DNA of 47,947 bases from NCBI GenBank assembly GCA_032433595.1, contig JASWJB010000330.1:1-47947 (forward strand). Reading direction: 5' to 3'. Source of the stretch: Conoideocrella luteorostrata. Lineage: Eukaryota > Ascomycota > Sordariomycetes > Hypocreales > Clavicipitaceae. This document shows positions 29,721 through 41,700 of the stretch, piece after piece. Position 1 is the first letter of the stretch. Each line of letters opens with the position of its first letter. The position numbers and the translations under genes are program-made. Under the pieces are notes generated by a model. That model saw only the letters and a program-made list of their open reading frames with translations. It was not told the DNA's origin and did not search any database.

Positions 29721-32700
29721 TTAAATGCCGCCTTCCATATATTCGGCCTCTGGTTGTCCCATTGATTCTGTGACAAGGCTGATACGACTGGGTGCGCCCA
29801 GAGATGCGCCACCTGCATCGCTAGAAGGAGTGACGTGCCGTCTGTTTCTATCGTTATGCACGACAATGACTTGTGCGGGACAGACGACAATCTTGTCCTC
29901 TCCGACACCATTATCGTCTCCTCTCTTGACAACGAGAGGGAACAGCACAATTCGAACCACAGACTTTTGAGCCTCAAGCTCCTCATTCGTCAAGCTGACG
30001 TGACCGCTTCGCTCATTCATCATGGCGGCGTCGAAGGAGACGGTTGCCGCCAATTCGCCGTCTGCATCGTATTCAGGCTGCAGAGGCGGGAGCATCATGT
30101 ACTCAGCTCGTTGAGTGCGCATCTCAATGGACAAGTCCACCGCTTCATGCATGACCCTGCGCAACTGTGACTGGATTTGGCTCTCCAGATTTGACGGCGG
30201 AGGCAGGATCTTGCAGAGTGTCTGGAATATGGCTTGAACAACAGCCTCGGTATCCAGATCACGCTGGTCTCGGAAACTGTCTCGCTTGGACAGAAGGGTC
30301 AGTGTTACGGCCCGCCATTGACGGACGGCTTGAGCAGGGCCGACATCCGTCAACAACTTTTCGAGGGATTTTAGTTTTTGGCGCTGTTCTCGGTCCATGC
30401 CGAACAAGTACCTGGTGAAAACAAACTCCCAAATCATGTTTACCGTCATGGACATGAAAATATCCCGGCGCTTGACACGATCCCTAAGGTAGGTATCAAC
30501 GTCGGATCCATCCAGAACGGCATTATCGAGTCGATCAATTGTCTTCTCATCATTAATTTCACTGGTAAGACGACAAGCGCGCATATCGGAAAATTTGGAG
30601 AAGCGCAGCACCCACTGCTGCACATGTGAGCAGAGTTGCTGGCACCGGTGATCAAAGTAATCCTCGTCCTTGAGGTTCAGGAAGTCGGAATCGCCAGCCT
30701 TGGAGTCGAGAATCTTGCGCTGCATCTGCCGAATCTGTTCCTTTGCCTCTTCGAGCTGAGCGCGCAAGTCCGCAATCTCGGCATCCTTGTCTTGCAGAGA
30801 TTGGGTAAAAGTAGTGTGCGCGCCGCGAGCCTCATCCAGCTCGCGGGTCATGTCGACATGGCGGCCATTATCTTTGCTGGCCAGCTCTGCATTGGCGCTC
30901 GAAAGCCCTTCGTTGACTTCGGTTAGGCGGCCGACCTCGTTCTGCAGGAACTGTAGGGATTGCTTGAGAGCTTCGATTTCCGCGTCGCGCTCCGACAGAA
31001 TGCCGGCGGCCTTTTGGCTAACATTTTGCTCGGCGTGTGAGCGTGCCTCGGTTAGAAGACGGTTCTCAGCAATGAGCTGCTCGACCTTGGATTCAAGCTC
31101 GAGGACCTGCATGCTCTGGCGACGGCGCATGCTGTGGGGGCGGGTGGGCGACCGGGGCGAGCCGATACGGCCCTCGCCAAAGCCGTCGTAGACGTCGGCC
31201 ATGTCTTTGTCGTCGCCCTTTGCGCGGACGCGACTCTCGTTGGCGACGGGCGGCGGCAGTACGTGCGCGGATGTGGTTGAAGCCGTGGGCGCGGGCGTGG
31301 GCGTGGAGCTGAAGCTGCGTTGTTGACGAAGAGCTCTCAGGTCTCCGCTCATGCGCTTATCGATTCGTCGAAGTGGGGGGGTTGGGGTGGAGCGGCCCAT
31401 GCCTTGCAGGCCAGGGATGCCTGGACTTTCAGGCCGAAACTTGAGCGGCTCTGGCGTGCGCTGGCGGGCGAGGCTGCTGTTGGAGACGCTGTGGGAGACG
31501 CTGTGGGACACGGACCGGCGCGCGTTTGGCTCCGGCCGTCCAGACGGCGATGGCGACGACGGCGGCCGTTGGGCTCCGTGGGCCGTGTCGCTCACGCTGC
31601 GACGATTCGGTGATGTTGTGTCTGTCGCCGTGTCTTTTGCGTCTCTTGCAGCAGCAAGCCCTCCCACAGCCGCAGCGCCGCCTAGCGATGCAATGTCTCC
31701 GTAGCCCTTGACCGCTTTTCTGGTCGTCTTCTCTGGTTCCGGCGTGGCAGCTGAAGCCTCTGGCTCTCGCAGCTTGGGGGCTGCGAGTGGTGACCGCGGC
31801 GGTCCCCTGTCCGCCGATACATCTGGCGACTGAAATTTGCCTTCTCCGTAGTCATCTGTGTGAACGCCGCTATCCCTCTGTTGATCGTCTTGGAAAGTTA
31901 TGCTGCGGCGCCTTTGTGGATTTGGCGAGTCTGGGGCAAAACCGCTGTCGCGGTTCATCTCAGGAGTCGGCCAGTTATACTTCGCTGCCACTGCCTCTGC
32001 CTCCGGGGCTTCTCGGACAGCAGACAGACTTCTTGTCGGTGATCGTCTGAAGTCCGACTCTGATTTTACGTTCTTCATTGCGGGCTCCGCATCAGGTTTC
32101 TCCTTCAGCAGTCCACCCACAGGCTCACCTACTTTGCTTGATCGTCGCAACAGTCCTGCAGGTTCGTTCGGCAATATACGACTAGGGGCACGCTCACCGC
32201 GGCCCAAGATCGGGCTCTCTGCAAACTCATCTTCAAGAGGCACTCCCTGGCGGGCCGTCTCTTTCCATCCTCCATCAGACCCAGTTAAACTACCGCTCGT
32301 AGGTGTTGGCAGAGCCTCTCTAGCCTCTCCGGCAACCGTACTTCCTAACGTCTCATCATGCTTCTTTATTTCTGTCTCTTCGTCTGCGGCTCCTCCCCAG
32401 AAATCTTCATGCAGGTCTGCATCTTTTCCTTCCTGCATGCCTTTCTTATCTGCTCCCTCCCACAGGGCAGGATCATCAAAAAGATCATCTTCTTGTGGCT
32501 GTCTCTTATCCAAGATCTTCTTCTGTTTCCCTTTTGTCTTTTTCTTCTTGCCACCACCAAACTTTTCTGCCAAAAGGGCAACGCCACCAGTCACAACAGC
32601 GGCTGCTGCGGTTACCTCGGCAGTGGTTGATTTCTCCTTGGCGCTGTCGATCTGTGCCGATTCACCAATGTCTCGAGACAGGATATCTTCCCGTCCTTGG

Positions 32701-35700
32701 CTGTCCTTAGTTATGGGAACTCTGTCATCTCCCCAAACGTCATCCATGCCAGTGATGTTCTTGTCTGCATTGACGTCTGTGGGCTGCTCAATCGGTTGTT
32801 TCTCTGCAACAGGCTCTGGTAGACTTTCCGTGACCTTCTTGCCCTTCTTCTTAGATTTGGGCACAGAAAAGTCGTCAGCCCACACTTCATTACCGGCCTC
32901 TTCCAACCGAGTCTCGGAAGGATAAGGCTCTTGCTCCGCCTGAGCGACAGGATCATGATGGATTGAGTCTAGAACAACTTGACTTGACTTGCGCTTCTTC
33001 TCTTTCTTACCCTTCTTACTTGTAAGCACGGTCCCACGGTCATCAAGAATCGCCTCTAGAGCAGTTGTTGCCGGGTCATCGAATTCAGCTTTGGACGCAA
33101 CATCGACAGCAGTATCAAGCTGCATTGCGTTGTCAATGTTCTGTTCCAAGGTAGAAGCTTCACGGGCTGTTTCCTGCACATGTGTTTCATGTTCATGTGC
33201 TTGGTGTAAACCGCCTGGCGCCTCCGTTGTAATGTTCTCTGTTTCCAAGATAGAGACGTCGGGGCCGCCGGCCGAGCCCGAGCCAATTTCTGCCTCCGAT
33301 GTTGTGATTGATGGGCCATCAAAGGCGGATAGCGGTATAGACTTGATTTTTTTCCCTTTGCCCCTCTTCTTCTTGACTGGAAGAGCCCACTCATCTTCTT
33401 CAACGGCAGTTTCCGGGGCTGTCGCGATTTCTGCAACAGACGTCGAAAGCCCCGTCTCTTTTTGAACCAGTGGAACGTCTCCAACTACTGATGGAAGTTC
33501 GGTTGCCAGTTCGGTTGAAGCGTCGAGTGATATTGTCGGAGTCATTGAACCGCTTCCAGAGCTGCTTTTCTTTCCTTTCTTGCCTTTCTTTTTGGCAGAG
33601 AAATCCCAGTTTTCGTTGTCATTGTTCCTTTCGGCAGGCTGAGAAATGTCTTCAGGCTCTGCCAGTTTGGGTGCCTCCGTTTGTTCCGGTAGGGTCTCTG
33701 CTGGCGACACATCGGCAGATGCATCAAGATCTTGGGATTCTTCCGTTTTGGGCGCTGGATCGAACTGCTGCTGCTCTCTAGTGATAGGCTCCTCCATCAA
33801 TGTCACTACACCACGGCTTGTTTCGCTCTTCCTGCCTTTCTTCCCCTTTTTCTTAGAAGGAACAGCCCAGTTGTCACCTATATTGGCGGCGGTTGAAGGT
33901 TCAGCCCCTGTTGATATAACCCCTGGTCCTGTTGGTTCGGCAAGTTCTGCAGTCGAGTCATTCAATGGGCCCTGTGTCTCTGCCAAAGCTGTGTCAGGTC
34001 CCAGCCGACTAACAAGTGAGTGCTCAGTAAACGGAGCGATGGGCTCGGCGTTTGGGTCCGGTGCTTCTCGTACAGATATGGAGGCTGCCGGCTCAACGGA
34101 AGGTGATGGCTCTAACGGGGTCATCGTTCCGCTGCTTGGTTTGCTCCTTTTCCCTTTCTTGCCCTTCTTCTTGATAGGCAGTGCCCATTCATCACCTTCG
34201 TCAATTGGAACTGGAGTCTCTGTCTCATCGAGTACCGATTCAGGATCAATTGGTGGAGCAGCCTCCTCTTTCACAGTGTCGGACATCTTGTCCTCTGTAG
34301 TCTCCGCTGGCAACGGCTCGGCAGCTGGAGTTGACTCTGGAGTTGGATAGTTTTCCGTAGACCAGTCTCTGGATATGCCTTTCTTTCCTTTTTTAAACTT
34401 TTTCGAAACCGTGAATGCAGACTCATGATCTTCTTGTAGACCAATTGTTGTACTAGAATCTGGCTCAGCAAGGGTAATAGGAGCTACATCTTCCATTTCA
34501 TCAGCCCAGGAGCTGCTGGCTCGAGGTTGGTCAGTGTCTTTCGCGGCAGCAGATGCAATATCCTCTTCATTAGAAGGTAAAAGGGAATCGACAGCGGATA
34601 AAACTGCTGCAGTGGCGGCCAGGGCTGTAGAGGCCAGTGCGGTTTTGGTAGCATTTTTCTTGTCCCTCTTGGCTTTCTTTGAGGGTAGCCACTCCTCAGG
34701 TTCAGCGGTGATGTCGTCTGTGATGATTGGCTTCTCCGCAGACGCGTCTGTTGTGGCAGTGAGTGTGCCAGGCTCTGTCGGATCAGCCGACGTAGCCTCT
34801 TCTGCCTCAATTTTCTCGGCTTTTTCCGTCAGACTATCAGTTACATTCGGCCGGTTCTTCTTTTTCTTCTTGTCCTTCTTTGACAGTTTTCTCTGTGGAG
34901 TGCTTTCCCAAACGTCATGCGCCAAATCAGTTTCCTTTTCTTTTTCAGTAACCTGAGCATCATCAGCGGGACTGGATTCTTCTGGAGGTGAAAGACCTGC
35001 TGCTGGGGCATCTTGCATCTCAAGATCCCTAACCGAGTCTCCAAACATTGCAACATCTGCGGTAGGGACGGCTGGCTTTAATGTGTCTTTATCAGCCCGG
35101 TTGGAGTCTATGGCGATGTCCGCAATTCGCGGCAAGGGTTCGGGCAGATTATTGTCCGGGACAAACTTATCCTTGGCAGGCTGTTCAGCAATGTTGGGAA
35201 TGGGCTCGTCCCAGGCAAGGGATTCTACTTGGCTCTTGTGGATCTTGTCGCTTTTCTTGCCCCTCTTGGCAGTGGTTGGCGAGGACCATTCGTCATCTGC
35301 TTGTTGATCCTTGATCACTGACAATCCAAGGTCGCCGCTTGGCGGAGCATATGAATATTGAGAAATATTGAGATCTTCTGTAATGGAAGGAACAGAACTC
35401 TCTGCAATATCCAGGGGAGCTGGTTCTTCAGCCACGAAGGCATCGTCTGATGTCTGAGGATGCTGTTGTAAATCTGTGACAATTGGTTCTTGGGTTTCAG
35501 AAGTAACATCACGTTGTACCGCTTCAATCATTTCAGTGTCGCCAGTATTCTTCGCTGTGGTTGCAAGGTCCAGGGGGTCGGCTTTTTCGTCCTCTGGTCG
35601 AGCATCAGCGTGATGGGGTATATCGACGTCCTGAATGGGGATGGGTTGTTCTGGAAATTCATTGTACTGGGAACCCTGCTTGGCCTTCTTGTTCTTCTTC

Positions 35701-38700
35701 TTCTTGTCCTTCTTAGACACATTTTCAGTCCATGAGTCCCCAGTAACATCCTCCACCTTACTCGTCTCAAGCTGCTCGGAAACTGGCGTCTCTTCAACAG
35801 ACTTTGAGCTCACATCAGCCTCTATTCCCATGCCCTTTGCCTTCTTTTTCTTTGTCCTATCCTTCTTGGACATCCCCATCTCCCATTCATCGCCATCCCC
35901 AGCCCGTTCTTGACCCACTGGCTCCTCGTTGGCAGGATTCGTGTCGCGTGACTGATCGAGCTCGACAACTGGTGTCAGCTTTGAGTCGTCCGCAGGTGCT
36001 TCAACAATTCCAGCGCTGTCCTTCAATAAAGCATCATCGACCACTTCTGTAGCAGGTTGTGATGTCGAGGCGAAGTTGGGTTCATCTGCTTTCTCAGGTA
36101 CTTGATGCTTAGCTTTATTTTTCTTTTTGTCCTTCTTAGACTGTTTCAAATTGAACCCACCCCACAAATCGTCTAGATTGGCCTCAAGAGCATCGGATTG
36201 CCCTGCTGAGGTTGGCTCATCGAGCTTCGCAGACGTCGTCAACTCGCTATAACGTTCTGGCGCTGGCGTGGCCTCACCAGGTGCGTCTAACTCTTTCGCC
36301 TGAATTCCTATGGGAGGCTCTGGCGCGAGCTCTTGGAAGGAATCCTCTACAGCAGCCCGCTTCTTCTTCTTTTTGTCCTTCTTCGAAAGTTTCGCAGGAG
36401 TAAAGGGATCAACATTATCTGCAGAGGCACTTTCAAGTGGCGCGTCTACAACTGGACTTTCTGAAGACTGACTTTCCGAAACTTGGTTCTCCATAGGATT
36501 CTCGCCCGCCGGTTTGTCTTGGTCATCGGCATGAGCTGAGCGAACAGATTCGTCTGCAGCTGCGAAAGGCTCGGGCTGAGAAGACTGACGATCTTCCTCA
36601 ATCTTGTCCGCTTTGTCATCCGCGGACAGGTGTTCTGTATCCCATTTTTTAGAATCAGATTCGGGCATCGTGTCTGCCACGTCAGCATCCCAATCAAGGG
36701 TTTTCTTCTTTTTCTTGTTCTTTTTCCCCTTTTGCGGAACCTCAATCTCTGCATCAGCATCAGCCGTCAGAGTAGTAATGTCTGCTACAGGCTCTGCAGG
36801 AGTTGAGGTCTCAAGAGTTTCCGTTGTAGTTTGCTCCTCTTGGGCTGATTCCGCAGCCAGGCTTGGGCGCTTTTTCTTCTTGCTTTTCTTGCCAGTAGTC
36901 TGATGCCACTCTTGTACAACAGCCATTTCTGCTTGGTCAGCAGCAGCGGGTCCTATGGAACTTTGAGATTCATCGATGGATGCAGGTTCTTTAGTCAATT
37001 GAGTTGTCCCGGCCATTCCTGTTATATGCTCGAAAACAGGCTCTAGACCCGAAATTGGGGTAGACTTGCTGCTTTTCTTCTTCTTCTTTGTCTTGCCAGT
37101 CGAAGGGACGCTCCATTCGTCCTCGGCTGCAGCTTCTTGGCGGTCCTCAGCAACTTTTACCTCCGTAGCATCTTGAGCAACTTGGGCGCTGGTATCAGGC
37201 ATGTCCTTAATGACTGGTTCTTCCTTGAAACGTTGATTCTCTTCTTTAGCGAATGACGCAAGGGCAGGGTTAACCAGCTGATCTTCAACTGTTTTGTCTT
37301 CCAAAAGATCCGAGACATTGGCCTGGCTATTCTTCTTGTTTTTCTTGTCTTTCTTTTTGAACGGGGCGGTTTCAGTGCAGACGTCCTCTACAAACGCATC
37401 TTCAGCAGCTTTGGGCTCAGTTTGAGTCGGCTCAGCACTTGTAGCGTCGTCTTGGGTTGGTGCCAGTGGAGCATCACCTTGTGAGAAGAGAGGTTCTGAG
37501 AACTCGGCTGCCAGGGATCTTAATTGTTCTTGAGGTGGCTCTTGGTCAAGTTTGTCACTCGTCTCTTGCTCAGTAGCCTTCAGTTCCTCAAGACTATCGG
37601 GAATTGGGATCATGGGCTCTGATGGATTTGTAATGGGATCAGGCATGGAATCTTCCCACTGGACAGACTTCCTTTTGTCCTTCTTCTTCTTCTTCTTCTT
37701 CGTACTACCCGTAGTAAGCGTGGTAAAATAGTCGTCACCAGGCTCACCAGCTCCAGTAGCTTCTCGATTGGCAGTTTGTTCAAAGTTGTTAGATTGGTCT
37801 GCATCCTTGTCCCAGGCATAGCTTCTGGAAAGATCAGGTTCAGCGGCTTGCTCAGGAAGACTGCCTACTTCCACAACAGGAGCTTCTGTGTCAAGCGCCA
37901 AACCAGCCTGTGATTCGGTAGTTGCAAGCTGGTCCTCCGCCGTAGCAGTGACCTCTGGTGCGTCGCTCAGCGCAGCATCCTCCAGTTGAAGGTTCTTCTT
38001 TTTCTTCTTGCTCTTTGAGGTCGCTGGCGCGAATTCGGACTCTACAGCTTCCACAGGCTGCTGAGAAACATCGGAGGGCATTTCAACAGCGGAAGTCTCG
38101 CTCAACAAGGGCTGATCGGCTAAGACGGTCGCAGTTGACTGATCATTGATAGGTGCAGAAGTATTGACCGCCTTCTGAATTGGTAAAGGATCTTCAATTT
38201 GAACACTCCTCTTCTTCTTGTTTCCCTTCGACACCGGAGTAAATTTCGCTTCCGTAGCTTCCTGAGGAGCCGAGGATGGGCCCTCGGAAATAGTTGGTTC
38301 TACGACAGCAGGCTGATCCTCGATGACCGCTAAGGCGTCCAATTCCTTCGCTGCTGGCGAGGAGTCCTGAAGTTGGATGCTCTTCTGTTCCTGCTTCTTC
38401 TTCTTCTTTTTCTTACCCTTGAGAACCGGCGCGAAGTCTGCTTCCTCGGCCTCTACGGGTTCTTGGGACGGTAGATTAGACTCTCCAGCCGAGGACGGTT
38501 CTGTCACCAATGGCTGATCCTCATCTGCCACCGGATCCTCAGCCTCATTCTTTGCTAGCACGGAGTCATCAAGCTGTGCGCCCCTGTTGTTCTTCCCTTT
38601 GTCCTTTGATACGATCGGGAACTCTGCATCAATAGCTCCTAAAGTTTGCTCGTCAGACTGTTGTGGGAGTTGAGTAGGCTCTCCAATTTCAGGGGGGTCT

Positions 38701-41700
38701 TTCGACTGGACACCAAGATCAACGACTGAACACTCTGTAGCGACTGGCTGATTTGCTTCAATCTCTGTATCTCGCCGCTCTCCTGTGACGCTGAGCTCGA
38801 CCCCCTCCACAGGAAACAGCTCTTCGGCCGGCAGGCCGATCTTCTTCTCATTCTTCTTGCCCTTCGACGTGAAAGGCGCGAGCTCTGAATCAAGAGGTAT
38901 AGAGGCTTCTTCCAATGAAATAGGCGCTGCCTCGGACAAGGCAACAGGCTCTATCTCTATTGTATCTTCGGGCTTTCCCGGTTCAAAGTTTGTTACCATT
39001 TCTGGCTCCTTGTCTACTGGTACCGCCTCATCTGTTTGAAGGCTCTTCTTTTTTTTCTTATCCTTCTTGGAGAGAGGAGCAAACCACATCTCAGGGTCTG
39101 CAGAAGTGGATGGCTCAACAGGTGCCACAATATTAGACTCCTTCTCTATTGGCGCTGGTTCGTCAAATTGAAGACTCTGCCTCTTCTTTTTCTTATTCTT
39201 CTTGGAGAGTGTGTCGGGCCACATCTCCTCAAGGTCTGCAGGGAGAGATGGCTCAGCGGGTGCCACAATATCCAACTCCTGGTCTGTTGGCAGTGGTTCG
39301 TCGACTTGAAGACCCTTCTTTTCCTTCTCCTGTGTAGGTAGGAGAGCAGACGGTATCTCCTCAGGATCAGCAAACGTGGACGGCTCAGCGGATGCCGCAA
39401 TGTCCAACTCCTTGTCTATTGGCAGTGGTTCGTCGGCTTGAAGACTCTTTTTTTTCTTTTTCTTATCCTTTTTGGACAGAGTGGCAGACCACATCTCCTC
39501 AGGTTCGGCAGAAGGGGTAGGCTCAGCGGATGCCCCAATGTCCAGCTCCTTGTCTATTGGCAGTGATTCGTCGGCTTGAAAACTCTTCTTTTTCTTTTTC
39601 TTATCCTTTTTTGACAGAGGGGCAGACCACATCTCCTCAGGTTCAATAGAAGGAGCCGGCTTAGTAGGATCGGTGAAGATACCATGTGCGTCTCCACCGA
39701 TATTCGGCTTAGTAGGCGTAGGCTGTTCGGCTTGGGCCACTGGCGAAATAGTCTGGTCAACGTCCGGGGTGTTCTCAATAGCAGCTCCTAATCTAGGTTC
39801 CGTACTGCCCTCAGCGGCAGCAGCTTCCTCGGCCGTCCATACAAATACATCTTTGGGCTTCTTGTTCTTGTTCTTCTTGCCCTTCTTGCTGGGTGGTGCT
39901 TCCCAGGCACCTGACTCCGGAAGCTCAGCGGGACTATCTTGTGCAAGGTCAGGGGCACTGGGGGCGTCTTCCAGAACAGGCTCTGGTTTTGCTTCCTCGC
40001 TGATTTTCTCGAGTCTTTCTGGCAGTAGATCCTTCTCCTCGGTAGGCAACGTCGCAGGGGCCTCAACGACTTGCTCTGTTATGTCGGCTTCGATTACGGT
40101 TTCAGTATCATTTAGATCATTCTCGGCTGGGGGGGTCTCGGGAACAGGCTCATCAGTAGTGCGAGTGGAATTGTCTACACTTGGCTCGGCCTTTGTAACC
40201 TCTTCAACGCCATCCTCCCAAGATAGGGACTTCTTCCCTTTCTTGCCTTTCTTTCCTTTTTTTGCGGGCTCAGGTTCGCCACCATCTTCAATCTTGGCTG
40301 GCTCATCCGTGAACAAGGGAGCCGCCACGGCCGCTACGGCAACCGTCGCAGCAGCTGCACCAGCAAGAGATAGATCCTTGCTCCTGCGGGCCTTCTTGGC
40401 TTTCTTTTTGTCTTTGGCCGACATGTTCCTCCACTCGTCAGGCTCAGGTTCGTCAAAAGGAGTGGAAGTGCTCAATCCAAGTATTGGCTGTTCGGTGGGT
40501 TCCATAGCACGAACAGACTCAGTGACTGGGTCGGAGGGCTTCATGTCATCGAACCAGTCGCGAGCCTCCTCGAAGGTATCAGAAGGTGGCCCTTCCACTG
40601 CATCGGAAAAATGTTCATCTGCAGAGGTTAAATCCTCCACAATGTCGGGCAGTGACCTCTCAACGGCTAGGTTCTTAGTTGGTGTTGAAGTGGGTGGGCT
40701 TTCCAAGCCAGCCACACTGGCCACAGTCTTGTTAGACTTGGTAGATGATGGAGCGGAGTTGAGCAAGTAGGAACTTCTGGTTTTAGACATGGGATCGACC
40801 GGTTCAGGAGAGTCCTCAGTGCTTGTCCATACTTCAGACATTTCTTGATTCAGTGGCACAAAAGACAGCTCCGGTTTGGCCGTGGCCTTTGGTGTAGTCT
40901 CCTGAGAGCCAGCAATGTCTTGAGCCGGTGCAGCTGCTGCCAAGCTCGTGTCAATGCGAAGTCCAATGTCTGCGAGATCATCTAGGCTAATGCCTCTGTG
41001 AACTACATCACCAGAGGTATCCAGCTCTGCGAAACCAGGAGCAGGTGATTCCCTTGACGATGGCTCACTGGGCTCGCTAGGCGGAAGCGCAGGCAGGTCA
41101 ATCTGGGGAATGACTTCAGCAGAGCCTTGGCGAGAATGCTCAAGAAGATACAGAGGTTTGATTTCTCTGCTGCTATCCCAAGAGATGCGGGCAGAGCGAC
41201 GAGAAGATTCGGGAGTGGTAACTGGCGATCCACTGGGGGGTGATCGATAGCTGCCTGGGGATCCAGGAGGACCGCCGTGTCTTTGCCCAAGTCGCAGGGA
41301 TATTGGAATTGCAGTGCTGCTGGGAGATTTAGCAGGCGTTTCTTGAGTACTCCTGCGTCGGCGATGAGACAAAATGTCACGCTTGAGACCACGCTCCTCG
41401 GGAGGAGTGTCCGGGCGACTGTCTGGCAAGGCAGGCAGGTCCTCAGGAGCAGTCTTTGGGCTGCCCGGCTCGCTCGGTGGCAAGGGAAGTAGATCCCCAT
41501 ACTGAGGATCAATAGCGGGCTTGATTGCACGTGGAGCAATCTCAGGGTCAAATTCATCTTCAAAGTGTCTCGATGTGCGGGGTTTACCGTCATCGAAGAC
41601 TTCGATCTCCTTTTCGGAGGAGGCATTGGGGCGAGAGGTGCTAGCAACAATAGCAGCAGTCGCCAAGCCGACACCCGCGCCAAGGGTGCCGGCATTATCT

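Noticed and set aside
39673..40770. 365-codon frame on + inside the giant gene, and similar long + frames at 31900-32925 and 33646-34350
   Set aside because: They are antisense shadows of the lysine- and serine-rich coding strand, with Ser/Phe/Leu-rich low-complexity translations and no domain.
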